NCBI RefSeq assembly: GCF_011045075.1
Contig: NZ_JAAKZZ010000008.1
Coordinates: forward strand, 1 to 41,657
Length of the DNA stretch: 41,657 nucleotides
Direction: 5' to 3'
Source: Streptomyces boncukensis
GTDB lineage: Bacteria > Actinomycetota > Actinomycetes > Streptomycetales > Streptomycetaceae
Every line of letters begins with the position of its first letter. Position 1 is the stretch's first letter. Positions 16,144 to 24,265 of this stretch are shown here, in pieces. A program made the position numbers and the translations under genes. The notes under the pieces were generated by a model. The model made no database searches. It saw nothing but the letters and a program-made list of their open reading frames with translations, and had not been told where the DNA came from.

Positions 16144-17922
16144 GTGCCGCACTCGCTCGATCCCCCAGCGGTACGGGAGTGGTGCGCCCTCGCCCGCCGG
16201 GCGCTCCGCCTGCGCAGCGCCCGGCTCGACGCGATCAACGTCTTCCCCGTCGCCGACGGCGACACCGGCACCAATCTGCGCCTCACCTTCGAGGCCGCCG
16301 CGCGGCCCGCGCGCACCCCCGACGCCGGATCGGACGCCGGATCGGATGCCGGATCCGGCGCCGGATCCGACACCGGCTCCGCCGCCGAGCTGCTCCGTGA
16401 GATGGCCCACGCGGCCCTGCTGGCGGCGCACGGCAACTCCGGCACCATCCTCGCGCAGTATCTGCGCGGCCTCGGCACCCCCGGCACGGACTCGCTGGCC
16501 CGTGCCCTGCGGCACGCGGCGGACAGCGCGTACGAGGCGGTGGCGCACCCGGTCGAGGGCACGATGCTGACGGTGGCGGCAGCGGCGGCCTCGGCCGCCG
16601 AGCGCGCGGCGGAGCGCGGCCAGGGGGACGGCGCGCAGGCCGCGGCGGCGGAGCGGGCCGCCCGGGAGGCGGTGAGCGCCACCCGGGACCAGCTCGCGGT
16701 CCTGCACGAGGCGGGGGTGGTGGACGCCGGGGCCGACGGCCTGGCGACCCTGCTGGCCGCCCTGTCCCAGGCGCTGGGAAACCCCCGGGAGGCCGTTGCG
16801 GACGCCGACCGGACCCACGGGGACGACCGGACGGACCGGCCGGTGCCGGACCGGGGTGAAGCCGCCCTTGGCGGCGCCGGCCTGGCGCGACAGCCACGGG
16901 ACCGGACGCCGGGCGGGCGTTCGCGGGACGTGGAGCCTGCGGGCGGTGGCCGGGCCGCGCAGCGCCAAGAGGTGATCTACCTGCTGGAGACGGCGGGCCC
17001 GCACGTGGTCGCCGAGCTCCGCCGCTCCCTCGACGCGCTCGGCGACTCCCTGGTCGTCGCGGGCGGCGAAACGCTGTGGAGCGTCCACATCCACACCCCC
17101 GACGCGGGCGCGGCCATCGAGGCGGGGATCGCCGCGGGACGCCCGTACCGCATCCGCGTCACGCACCTCGGCGCCGACCGCGAGCACGGCCCCCCGTGTG
17201 CCGACACCGGCACGGGCGCCGATACGGGTGCTGGCACGGACGTCGGTACGGGTGCCGGTACGGGCACGCGCCGCGCCGTCGTCGCCGTCGTCCCGGGCAG
17301 CGGCCTGGCCGGGCTCTGCGCGGAGGCGGGCGCCACCGTCGTCCCCGCGGCGGAGGCCGCCGACGGCACCGCGCTGCTCGCCGCCGTCCGGGCCTCCGGG
17401 GCCCCGGAGGCGGTCCTGCTGCCGAACGGCGCCGGATTCCACCCGGCGGCGGCCCGCGCCGCCGAGGAGGCGCGGGCGCTCGGCGTACGCGCCGCCGTCA
17501 TCCCCACCCGCGCCGCCGTCCAGGGACTCGCCGCGCTCGCCGTGCACGAGCCGGAGCGGCGGTTCGACGAGGACGTGGTCACCATGACGTCCGCCGCCGG
17601 GGCCACCCGCTACGGCGAGGTGACCCTGGCGCGGAGCCGGTCGTGGACGACCGCGGGCGTCTGCCAGGCGGGCGATGTGCTCGGGCTGGTCGAGGGCGAC
17701 GTCGCGGTGATCGGCTCCGACCTCGCGCACACCGCGCGCGCGGTGCTCGCGCGGATGCTCGCGGCGGGCGGCGAACTGGTCACGCTGGTGGTGGGCGAGC
17801 AGGCGCCGACGGGGCTCGCGGGGGCGCTGGAGGAGTACGTGCGCCGGGAGCACCTGGCCGTGGACACGGTGGTCTACGAGGGCCGCGAGCAGGAGTCGCC
17901 GCTCCTGGTGGGGGTCGAGTAG
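16144..17922 (+). CDS. DAK2 / FakA-like putative fatty-acid kinase subunit
   Basis: 592 residues from a GTG preceded by GAGGAGG. The N-terminal DhaL-type kinase domain is clear: AINVFPVADGDTGTNLR gives the Asp cluster for Mg-ATP, followed by HGNSGTILAQYLRG, HPVEGTMLTVAAAAA and VVDAGADGL. The C-terminal half (VLLPNGAGFHPAA, VIPTRAAVQGLAAL, GVCQAGDVLGLVEGDV) matches the C-terminal FakA/YloV domain. FakA phosphorylates fatty acids presented by FakB. Two low-complexity inserts, a repeated DAGSD block near residues 59-77 and a TGTGADTGAG block near residues 354-375, are tandem repeats at DNA level. The rpmB-DAK-recG order is widely conserved. Confidence 0.88.
   Translation: MPHSLDPPAVREWCALARRALRLRSARLDAINVFPVADGDTGTNLRLTFEAAARPARTPDAGSDAGSDAGSGAGSDTGSAAELLREMAHAALLAAHGNSGTILAQYLRGLGTPGTDSLARALRHAADSAYEAVAHPVEGTMLTVAAAAASAAERAAERGQGDGAQAAAAERAAREAVSATRDQLAVLHEAGVVDAGADGLATLLAALSQALGNPREAVADADRTHGDDRTDRPVPDRGEAALGGAGLARQPRDRTPGGRSRDVEPAGGGRAAQRQEVIYLLETAGPHVVAELRRSLDALGDSLVVAGGETLWSVHIHTPDAGAAIEAGIAAGRPYRIRVTHLGADREHGPPCADTGTGADTGAGTDVGTGAGTGTRRAVVAVVPGSGLAGLCAEAGATVVPAAEAADGTALLAAVRASGAPEAVLLPNGAGFHPAAARAAEEARALGVRAAVIPTRAAVQGLAALAVHEPERRFDEDVVTMTSAAGATRYGEVTLARSRSWTTAGVCQAGDVLGLVEGDVAVIGSDLAHTARAVLARMLAAGGELVTLVVGEQAPTGLAGALEEYVRREHLAVDTVVYEGREQESPLLVGVE
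16321..16375 (+). repeat. 12-bp tandem repeat inside the DAK gene
   Basis: About four and a half imperfect copies of a GACGCCGGATCG unit encode the repeated Asp-Ala-Gly-Ser tract. It lies in a surface-loop-like region of the DhaL domain, where changes in repeat number would stay in frame. Confidence 0.7.
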
Positions 17923-17958
17923 CCCGTCGCTGTCACCACCGTCCGGCAGGATGGTGCC

Positions 17959-20900
17959 GTGTCCGCACAAGCCGCATCACACTCCGAGCCCCTCCGGGAG
18001 CCGCTGAAGACCCTCCTCGGCGGCAGCACAGCGAAGGTCATGGCCGAGCAGCTCGACCTGCGCACGGTGGGCGACCTGCTGCACCACTACCCGCGCCGGT
18101 ACGCGGAGCGGGGCGAGCTGACCCGCCTGTCCGACCTCCCGCTGGACGAGCACGTCACCGTCGTCGCGCAGGTAGCCGACGCGCGGGTGCACACGTTCAA
18201 CCGGGGCAAGGGCCAGCGGCTGGAGGTCACGCTCACCGACGGCAGCGGCAGGCTGCAGCTCGTGTTCTTCGGCAAGGGCGTCTGGGGCGCCCAGCAGAAG
18301 CTGCTGCCGGGCCGGCGCGGCATGTTCGCGGGGAAGGTCGGCGTCTTCAACCGCAAGCTCCAGCTCGCCCACCCGGACTACATGCTGCTGGACGAGCAGA
18401 CCGACGGCGAGGACCTCGCCCGCTTCCAGCTCCTGCCGCTGTATCCGGCCTGCAAGCAGCTCCCCTCCTGGAAGATCGCGCAGGCGGTGCAGCTGGTGCT
18501 GCGCACCCTCCAGGCCACCGACTGGCGTGGCCTGGTCGACCCGCTGCCCGAGCCGCTCCGCACGGGCCGGGGCCTGGTCCCGCTCCCCGAAGCGCTGGTG
18601 AAGGTGCACGGGCCGCGCTCCAAGGCGGAGATCGCGGACGCGCAGCAGCGGCTCAAGTGGGACGAGGCGTTCGTCCTGCAGGTCGCGCTGGCCCGCCGGC
18701 GCGGCAAGGAGGCCGAGCTGCCCGCCGCCCCCCGCAAGCCGGTGGCCGGCGGGCTGCTGGACGCGTTCGACGCGCGGCTGCCGTTCACCCTCACCGAGGG
18801 GCAGCGGCAGGTCAGCCAGGAGATCTTCACCGACCTCGGCACCGAGCACCCCATGCACCGGCTCCTCCAGGGCGAGGTGGGCAGCGGGAAGGCCCAGCCC
18901 CTGGACTCGCTCGTCCTCACCCCGGACGGCTTTCGGAAGATGGGGGAGATCCGGGTCGGTGACCTGGTGGTGACGCCGTCGGGCGAGATCGCCCCGGTTG
19001 ACGGGGTCTTTCCCCAGGGGGAACGCGAGATCTGGCGTCTGGTGCTCTCGGACGGCAGCAGCGTCGAGAGCGATGACGAGCACCTGTGGATCGTCGGCAC
19101 GCGTTGCGGTCGGCACGGTGGAGACGCCCCGAAGGTCCTCTCCACCCGGGAGATCCGCGAGGACCTGACGACATCCGACGGGGAGCCGAAGTGGTATCTC
19201 CCGGCGGCCGTTCCCGTGGACCTCGGATGTGAGGGAAACCTGCCGCTGGACCCGTATCTCCTGGGCACGCTGCTCGGAGGCGGCACCTCTCGGCACCGGC
19301 CGCCGCACGACAGCTTCGTCCCTGACATGTACAAGAACGCTCCCGTCAAGGACCGGCTCGCTGTCCTTCAAGGGCTGATGGACGCGGGCGGAACGGTGGA
19401 CACGAGCGGATGCGGCCTGTCGTTCTGCTCCGTGTCCCGCGCGCTGGCCGAGGACGTGGCCTGGCTCGTCCGCTCGCTGGGCGGGTGCGCCCGGGTGCTG
19501 TCCGAAGGAGCGGCGTTCCCCGTGTCGGTGGACCTCCCCGCGCGGTTTCCGCCCTTCCGGCTGGAGCGCAAGGCCGGACGCCTGGCCGAGCGGGGTACGC
19601 ACGACAGGTTCCGCAGGGGCATCCGGCGGGTGGAGCGCGCGGGGCGCAAGCAGGCGCAGTGCATTCGCGTCCGCCATGAGGACAGGGCCTACGTCACCGA
19701 CAACTTCACGGTCACGCACAACACGATGGTCGCGCTGCGCGCGATGCTCACCACCGTGGACGCGAGCGGGCAGGCCGCGATGCTCGCGCCGACCGAGGTG
19801 CTGGCCCAGCAGCACCACCGCTCCATCACCGAGATGATGGGCGAGCTGGCCGAAGGGGGGATGCTGGGGGGCGCCGAGCAGGGCACCAAGGTGGTGCTGC
19901 TCACCGGCTCCATGGGCGCGGCGGCGCGCCGCCAGGCGCTGCTCGACCTGGCGACCGGGGAGGCCGGGATCGTGGTCGGCACGCACGCCCTGATCGAGGA
20001 CAAGGTGCAGTTCCACGACCTGGGCCTGGTCGTGGTGGACGAGCAGCACCGGTTCGGCGTCGAGCAGCGCGACGCGCTCCGCTCCAAGGGCAGGCAGCCC
20101 CCGCACCTGCTGGTGATGACGGCGACGCCCATCCCGCGCACCGTCGCCATGACGGTCTTCGGTGACCTGGAGACCTCCGTGCTGGACCAGCTGCCCGCCG
20201 GCCGCTCCCCGATCGCCACCCACGTGGTGCCCGCCAAGGACAAGCCGCACTTCCTCACCCGTACCTGGGAGCGGCTGCGGGAGGAGGCGGAAGGCGGCCA
20301 CCAGGCGTACGTCGTCTGCCCCCGCATCGGCGACGAGGACGAGCCCCCGGCGCGCAAGTCCGCGGGGTCCGCGGAGTCCGCGGAGTCCGTGGAGGACGAG
20401 GGGGAGAAGCGGCCCCCGCTGGCCGTCCTGGACATCGCGGAGCAGCTCTCCGGCGGCCCGCTGAGCGGCCTGCGCGTCGAGCCCCTGCACGGCCGGATGG
20501 CGCCCGAGGCGAAGGACGAGGTGATGCGCCGCTTCGCCGCGGGCGAGGTGGATGTGCTGGTGGCGACGACGGTCATCGAGGTCGGCGTCAACGTCCCGAA
20601 CGCCACCGGCATGGTCATCATGGACGCGGACCGCTTCGGCGTCTCGCAGCTGCACCAGCTGCGCGGCCGGGTGGGGCGGGGCTCGGCGCCCGGCCTGTGC
20701 CTGCTGGTCACGGACGCGCCCGAGGCCGCCCCGGCCCGCGCCCGGCTGGAGGCGGTGGCCGGGACGCTGGACGGCTTCGAGCTGTCCCGGATCGACCTGG
20801 AGCAGCGCCGCGAGGGCGATGTCCTGGGCCAGGCCCAGTCCGGGGTGCGCTCCTCGCTGCGGATGCTGACCGTGATCGAGGACGAGGACGTCATCGCCGC

Positions 20901-21024
20901 GGCCCGCGACGAGGCCACGGCGCTGGTCGCCGCCGACCCCGCGTTGGAGCGCCACCCCGAGCTGCGCACGGCCCTGGAAGCGCTGCTGGACGAGGAGCGG
21001 GAGGAGTTCCTGGACAAGGGCTGA
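17959..21024 (+). CDS. recG: ATP-dependent DNA helicase RecG, precursor with in-frame class 3 intein
   Basis: 1021-residue precursor from a GTG at 17959; removing the 277-residue insert leaves 744 residues, a normal RecG length. RecG remodels stalled forks and Holliday junctions. The N-terminal wedge/OB domain (LHHYPRRYAERGELTRL, LTDGSGRLQLVFFG) precedes a superfamily 2 helicase core. Motif I is LLQGEVGSGK (ending at residue 311) and resumes as TMVALRAM at 589; motif II DEQH is at 694-697; motif III TATPIPRT starts at 721; motif VI QLRGRVGRG is at 900-908. The C-terminal LSRIDLEQRREGDVLGQAQSG is typical of RecG. The insert splits Walker A between Lys and Thr, so ATPase activity should require splicing. 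A -10-like CAGGAT ends 6 bases before the start. Confidence 0.96.
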   Translation: MSAQAASHSEPLREPLKTLLGGSTAKVMAEQLDLRTVGDLLHHYPRRYAERGELTRLSDLPLDEHVTVVAQVADARVHTFNRGKGQRLEVTLTDGSGRLQLVFFGKGVWGAQQKLLPGRRGMFAGKVGVFNRKLQLAHPDYMLLDEQTDGEDLARFQLLPLYPACKQLPSWKIAQAVQLVLRTLQATDWRGLVDPLPEPLRTGRGLVPLPEALVKVHGPRSKAEIADAQQRLKWDEAFVLQVALARRRGKEAELPAAPRKPVAGGLLDAFDARLPFTLTEGQRQVSQEIFTDLGTEHPMHRLLQGEVGSGKAQPLDSLVLTPDGFRKMGEIRVGDLVVTPSGEIAPVDGVFPQGEREIWRLVLSDGSSVESDDEHLWIVGTRCGRHGGDAPKVLSTREIREDLTTSDGEPKWYLPAAVPVDLGCEGNLPLDPYLLGTLLGGGTSRHRPPHDSFVPDMYKNAPVKDRLAVLQGLMDAGGTVDTSGCGLSFCSVSRALAEDVAWLVRSLGGCARVLSEGAAFPVSVDLPARFPPFRLERKAGRLAERGTHDRFRRGIRRVERAGRKQAQCIRVRHEDRAYVTDNFTVTHNTMVALRAMLTTVDASGQAAMLAPTEVLAQQHHRSITEMMGELAEGGMLGGAEQGTKVVLLTGSMGAAARRQALLDLATGEAGIVVGTHALIEDKVQFHDLGLVVVDEQHRFGVEQRDALRSKGRQPPHLLVMTATPIPRTVAMTVFGDLETSVLDQLPAGRSPIATHVVPAKDKPHFLTRTWERLREEAEGGHQAYVVCPRIGDEDEPPARKSAGSAESAESVEDEGEKRPPLAVLDIAEQLSGGPLSGLRVEPLHGRMAPEAKDEVMRRFAAGEVDVLVATTVIEVGVNVPNATGMVIMDADRFGVSQLHQLRGRVGRGSAPGLCLLVTDAPEAAPARARLEAVAGTLDGFELSRIDLEQRREGDVLGQAQSGVRSSLRMLTVIEDEDVIAAARDEATALVAADPALERHPELRTALEALLDEEREEFLDKG
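18892..19722 (+). mobile_element. Class 3 (WCT) intein in the RecG P-loop, with dead endonuclease remnant
   Basis: 277 in-frame residues between GEVGSGK and TMVAL. Intein numbering: Ala1 (not Cys or Ser); block A-like LDSLVLTPDGFRKMGEIRVGD at 4-24; block B VESDDEHLW with His64 and Trp66 (B:10 and B:12); block F CIRVRHEDRAYVTDNF with Cys257 at F:4; block G VTHN ending His276-Asn277; +1 residue Thr. Trp, Cys and Thr form the class 3 triplet. The centre keeps LAGLIDADG traces, PYLLGTLLGGG (121-131) and LLQ-type GLMDAGG (161-167), but both catalytic Asp positions are Gly and only about 30 residues separate them. By hand count 34 of 277 codons end in A or T, against 9 of 311 in the upstream extein. 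Confidence 0.93.
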
Positions 21025-21033
21025 CGCGATGGA

Positions 21034-21058
21034 GCCCCGCCAGGGGCGCGGGGCTCTG
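21034..21058 (+). terminator. Hairpin after recG, related to the dispersed repeat
   Basis: 9-bp stem GAGCCCCGC/GCGGGGCTC with a 7-nt loop, 10 bases after the recG stop. The CCAGGGGCGCGGGG core resembles the repeat family at 4271, 26284 and 36540, although the conserved AACTGCGC part is absent. Confidence 0.65.
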
Positions 21059-21238
21059 CTCGGCACCGCAAGGGGCGCCCCGGTGCCGGGCGCCGCCCTC
21101 CACGTCCGCCGTCACCGGTACGTTCACGGCGGCCCGTCGGCACCCCTCCGGGCGCCCGGTCCTGGGCGCGGGGCCTATCGTGAGAGCGGGCGGCGGGGCG
21201 CCGCCCCTGAGCAGCACCGAAGGGCCAGGACACCCACC

Positions 21239-21832
21239 ATGACCCGCGTGATCGCCGGAGCGGCGGGCGGACGGCGGCTCGCCGTCCCGCCCGGCAACGG
21301 CACCCGCCCGACCTCCGACCGGGCCCGCGAGGGGCTCTTCTCCAGCTGGGAGTCCCAGCTCGGGGGGCCCGCCGGCTGGCGGGGGCTGCGGGTGCTCGAC
21401 CTGTACGCGGGGTCGGGCGCCGTCGGCCTGGAGGCGCTCTCGCGTGGGGCTGCCCACGTCCTGCTGGCCGACTCCGAGCCCCGCGCCGTGCGCACCCTCC
21501 AGGCGAACGCCCGTGCGCTCGGGCTGCCCGGCGCCGAGGTCCGCACCGGCCGCGCCGAGCAGGTGGTCGCGGGGGAGCAGCCTGCGGCTCCGTACGATCT
21601 GGTGTTCCTCGATCCGCCGTACGCCGTCCCGGATGACGCACTCCGCGAGATCTTGCTCACACTCCGTGCGCGGGGCTGGCTCGCCGAGGAGGCGCTGGCC
21701 ACCGTGGAGCGCAGCACCAGGGGTGGTGAATTCCGCTGGCCGGAAGGGTTCGAGGGGCTCAGGGCCCGTCGTTACGGAGAGGGAACCCTTTGGTACGGTC
21801 GCGCCGTCGTTCGAGCCGGACAACACCAGTGA
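21239..21832 (+). CDS. rsmD: 16S rRNA (guanine(966)-N(2))-methyltransferase
   Basis: 197 residues from an ATG at 21239; readings from further upstream cross a repeat-like GC region. RsmD methylates G966 of 16S rRNA in the assembled small subunit. Visible: N-terminal [15 protein letters not shown] and [14 protein letters not shown], the SAM-binding motif [20 protein letters not shown] (residues about 52-71) and the N6/N2-methyltransferase catalytic motif VFLDPPY. The TGA stop shares one base with an ATG at 21832 lying in the coaD frame, and coaD proper starts 26 bases on, so rsmD and coaD form an operon as in many bacteria. Confidence 0.96.
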   Translation: MTRVIAGAAGGRRLAVPPGNGTRPTSDRAREGLFSSWESQLGGPAGWRGLRVLDLYAGSGAVGLEALSRGAAHVLLADSEPRAVRTLQANARALGLPGAEVRTGRAEQVVAGEQPAAPYDLVFLDPPYAVPDDALREILLTLRARGWLAEEALATVERSTRGGEFRWPEGFEGLRARRYGEGTLWYGRAVVRAGQHQ

Positions 21833-21858
21833 TGACTCTGGAGAGCGAGGAAACGCCA

Positions 21859-22338
21859 GTGCGCCGTGCAGTCTGTCCCGGATCCTTCGATCCGATCACG
21901 AACGGGCACCTCGACATCATCGCCCGCGCCTCCAAGCTGTACGACACCGTCTATGTGGCCGTGATGGTCAACACGTCGAAGAGCGGCCTCTTCAGTGTGG
22001 AGGAGCGCATCGACCTGATCCGCGAGGTCACCGAGAGCTTCGGCAACGTCCAGGTCGAGTCCTTCCACGGGCTGCTGGTCGACTTCTGCAAGGAGCGCGA
22101 GATCCCGGCCATCGTCAAGGGCCTGCGCGCCGTCAGCGACTTCGACTACGAGCTGCAGATGGCTCAGATGAACAACGGCCTCTCCGGCGTCGAGACGCTC
22201 TTCGTGCCGACCAACCCCGCCTACAGCTTCCTCTCCTCCAGCCTGGTCAAGGAGGTCGCCACCTGGGGCGGCGACGTCTCCCACCTGATTCCCGAGGCCG
22301 TCCACCGGGCGCTGACCGAGCGGCTGGCCGGGCGCTGA
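21859..22338 (+). CDS. coaD: Phosphopantetheine adenylyltransferase
   Basis: 159 residues from a GTG at 21859, giving the canonical N-terminus [20 protein letters not shown]; the in-frame ATG at 21832 would add nine residues before the first strand. CoaD transfers AMP from ATP to 4'-phosphopantetheine to make dephospho-CoA. It is a nucleotidyltransferase Rossmann fold: the TxGH-type motif appears as TNGH, and the phosphopantetheine-binding region as [20 protein letters not shown], with the C-terminal [13 protein letters not shown]. Length equals the streptomycete enzyme as I recall it. Downstream partner of rsmD. Confidence 0.97.
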   Translation: MRRAVCPGSFDPITNGHLDIIARASKLYDTVYVAVMVNTSKSGLFSVEERIDLIREVTESFGNVQVESFHGLLVDFCKEREIPAIVKGLRAVSDFDYELQMAQMNNGLSGVETLFVPTNPAYSFLSSSLVKEVATWGGDVSHLIPEAVHRALTERLAGR

Positions 22339-22396
22339 CGCGCACCGGCGCGGGCCGGCTTGCGGGTTCCGGTCACAGCCCCGCCGCCGCGGGCCG

Positions 22397-22402
22397 TACA
22401 GT
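22397..22402 (+). promoter_or_regulatory. -10 element for the gene at 22410, probable leaderless transcript
   Basis: TACAGT ends 7 bases before the GTG start, and no Shine-Dalgarno is present. Confidence 0.4.
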
Positions 22403-22409
22403 CACCCCC

Positions 22410-23543
22410 GTGGACGTACAGCAGAGACTCGACGAGATCGTGGCGGCCGTCAGCGGCGCCCGGTCGATGCCCATGTCCGCCTCCTGCGTGGTGAACCGGG
22501 CCGAACTGCTCGCCATGCTCGACGAGGTGCGCGCCGCGCTGCCCGGCTCGCTCGCCCAGGCCCGCGAGGTCCTCGGCGACCGGGACCAGGTGGTCGCGCA
22601 GGCCCAGCAGGAGGCCCAGCGGATCATCGAGTCGGCCCAGGCCGAGCGCGGCTCCCTGGTCTCCGGTACCGAGGTCGCGCGCCGGGCGCAGGACGAGGCC
22701 GACCGCATCCTCGCCGAGGCGCGCCGCGAGGCGGAGGAGATCCGCGCCCAGGCCGACGACTACGTCGACGGCAAGCTCGCCAACTTCGAGGTGGTGCTGA
22801 GCAAGACCAAGGGCTCCGTCGACCGCGGCCGGGAGAAGCTGCTCGGCACCGGGCCCGGCGCCGAGTCCTGGCACGAGGGGTACGACGAGTACGGGATCAG
22901 CGAGCCGGAGCGCACCAGCGACCCGCACGAGCTGCGGCAGCGCGCGGACGCGTATGTCGACGCCCGGCTCGGCTCGGTCTCGGCGGTGCTGGCGAAGACC
23001 CTGGAGGGGGTCGGCAAGGGCCGCGAGAAGCTGCGGGGCCACGAGCCCTCGGACGAGCTGGCCGCGCATATGGCGGCCCAGGACGGGGCCGACGGCTACG
23101 CCCCGCCGCACACCAGCGACGCGGACTACCTCGCGGACCTGGCCGTACCCCAGCAGCAGGCGCCCCAGCAGGCCCCGCCGCAGCAGGCGCCACAGCAGCA
23201 GCCCCAGCACCACCAGCCCCAGCACCAGCAGCCTCACCAGTACGAGCCCCAGCACCAGCAGGCCGTCCCTCCGCCGTCGCCCCAGGCCCCGCCCACCGCC
23301 GACCCCTACTACGCGCAGCAGTCGCCGCCGGTCCCGACCCAGCAGCACGACCCGTACGGCTACTACTACGGCCAGCAGCAGGACCCGGCGTACTACCCGC
23401 AGCAGGAGCAGCAGGTCCCGCAGCAGGCGTACTACGGCCAGCAGCAGCCCGTCCAGCAGCCCGCGCAGCTGGACGAGACGAGCCTGTTCGACACGAGCAT
23501 GATCGACCTCGATCAGGTCAGGGCCTACGAGCAGGGCCGCTGA
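22410..23543 (+). CDS. DivIVA/ATP-synthase-b-like coiled-coil protein with Gln/Pro-rich tail
   Basis: 377 residues from a GTG at 22410. The start is set by a TACAGT -10 seven bases upstream and by sequence beginning VDVQQRLDEIVAAV; long upstream extensions overlap rsmD and coaD in another frame. Residues about 40-150 form a heptad-rich charged coiled coil (REVLGDRDQVVAQAQQEAQR, ADRILAEARREAEEIRAQAD) that databases tend to label DivIVA or ATP synthase b/b'. A second DAYVDARLGSVSAVLAKTLEG block near residues 180-200 echoes DDYVDGKLANFEVVLSKTKG near 113-132. Residues from about 248 to 350 are Gln, Pro and Tyr rich and disordered. The final DLDQVRAYEQGR is conserved-looking. A role in polar growth or cell structure is plausible but unproven. 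Confidence 0.8.
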   Translation: MDVQQRLDEIVAAVSGARSMPMSASCVVNRAELLAMLDEVRAALPGSLAQAREVLGDRDQVVAQAQQEAQRIIESAQAERGSLVSGTEVARRAQDEADRILAEARREAEEIRAQADDYVDGKLANFEVVLSKTKGSVDRGREKLLGTGPGAESWHEGYDEYGISEPERTSDPHELRQRADAYVDARLGSVSAVLAKTLEGVGKGREKLRGHEPSDELAAHMAAQDGADGYAPPHTSDADYLADLAVPQQQAPQQAPPQQAPQQQPQHHQPQHQQPHQYEPQHQQAVPPPSPQAPPTADPYYAQQSPPVPTQQHDPYGYYYGQQQDPAYYPQQEQQVPQQAYYGQQQPVQQPAQLDETSLFDTSMIDLDQVRAYEQGR

Positions 23544-23666
23544 ATTGGGTCATCGCGGGGGCGTCCAGTATTCTGTTTCTTCGGTCGCGCGAAAGTCCGT
23601 GGCCGGAGCCCCACCCGTAGAAAGCAGGAAGCCCTGAACGCCCCCCTCGACCACCGCGCCCCTCTC

Positions 23667-24263
23667 GTGTTCGACACACGCGAGCTGGGACGGCGTCCTG
23701 GTGCGATGAAGCGGCTCTCCCGCGAGGTGGAGTCTCCCGGCCGCCTCGCCGTCGAGTTCATCGGCGTGCCGGATGACGCGACGATCGAGCTGGACCTCCG
23801 CCTGGAGTCGGTCATGGAGGGGGTGCTCGTCACGGGCACCGCCCGTGCGCCGGTGACAGGGGAGTGCGTAAGGTGTCTGGAACCGCTGGGACACACCGTC
23901 GAGGCGGACTTCCAGGAGCTCTTCTCGTACCCCGACGCCGATGACCGGAACCGCCCCGCGGCGGAGCCCGGCGACGACGCCGAGGACGAGGACACGCTCT
24001 TCCTTGAGGGCGACCTGTTCGACCTCGAACCCGTGCTGCGGGACGCGGTGGTGCTCGCACTGCCGCTGCAGCCGGTGTGCCGTCAGGACTGTCCAGGGCT
24101 GTGCCCCGAGTGCGGGGCGAAGCTCGCGGACGATCCCGACCACACGCACGACGAGGCCGTCGACATCCGTTGGGCGGCACTGCAGGGACTCGCCGAGACC
24201 ATGAAGGACGGCGAGAAGGACAACGACCTCCGCGATGGCGGGGGAGACTCACAGGAGAAGTAG
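23667..24263 (+). CDS. DUF177 / YceD-family protein, probable 23S rRNA accumulation protein
   Basis: 198 residues from a GTG at 23667. YceD-family proteins, encoded next to rpmF in most bacteria, are needed for normal 23S rRNA levels. Landmarks: [12 protein letters not shown] at the start, [11 protein letters not shown] near residues 66-76, and a C-terminal Cys cluster [13 protein letters not shown] that may bind zinc. Eleven in-frame codons upstream of this GTG encode NAPLDHRAPL after a CTG at 23634, which matches the N-terminus I recall in relatives and has AGGAAG just upstream, so translation may really begin at that CTG. rpmF follows after 2 bases. Confidence 0.9.
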   Translation: MFDTRELGRRPGAMKRLSREVESPGRLAVEFIGVPDDATIELDLRLESVMEGVLVTGTARAPVTGECVRCLEPLGHTVEADFQELFSYPDADDRNRPAAEPGDDAEDEDTLFLEGDLFDLEPVLRDAVVLALPLQPVCRQDCPGLCPECGAKLADDPDHTHDEAVDIRWAALQGLAETMKDGEKDNDLRDGGGDSQEK

Positions 24264-24265
24264 CC

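Noticed and set aside
18892-19722. Reading the RecG insert as a class 1 intein or as a fused extra domain
   Set aside because: There is no Cys, Ser or Thr at position 1, and both splice-junction motifs, the block B Trp and the F:4 Cys fit class 3. The exact split of Walker A argues against an ordinary domain insertion.
17977-21066. Very long open frame on the minus strand opposite recG
   Set aside because: Antisense shadow of a high-GC gene: composition is Arg/Leu/Gly/Ala-rich with no domain, and it runs unbroken through the intein as the plus frame does.
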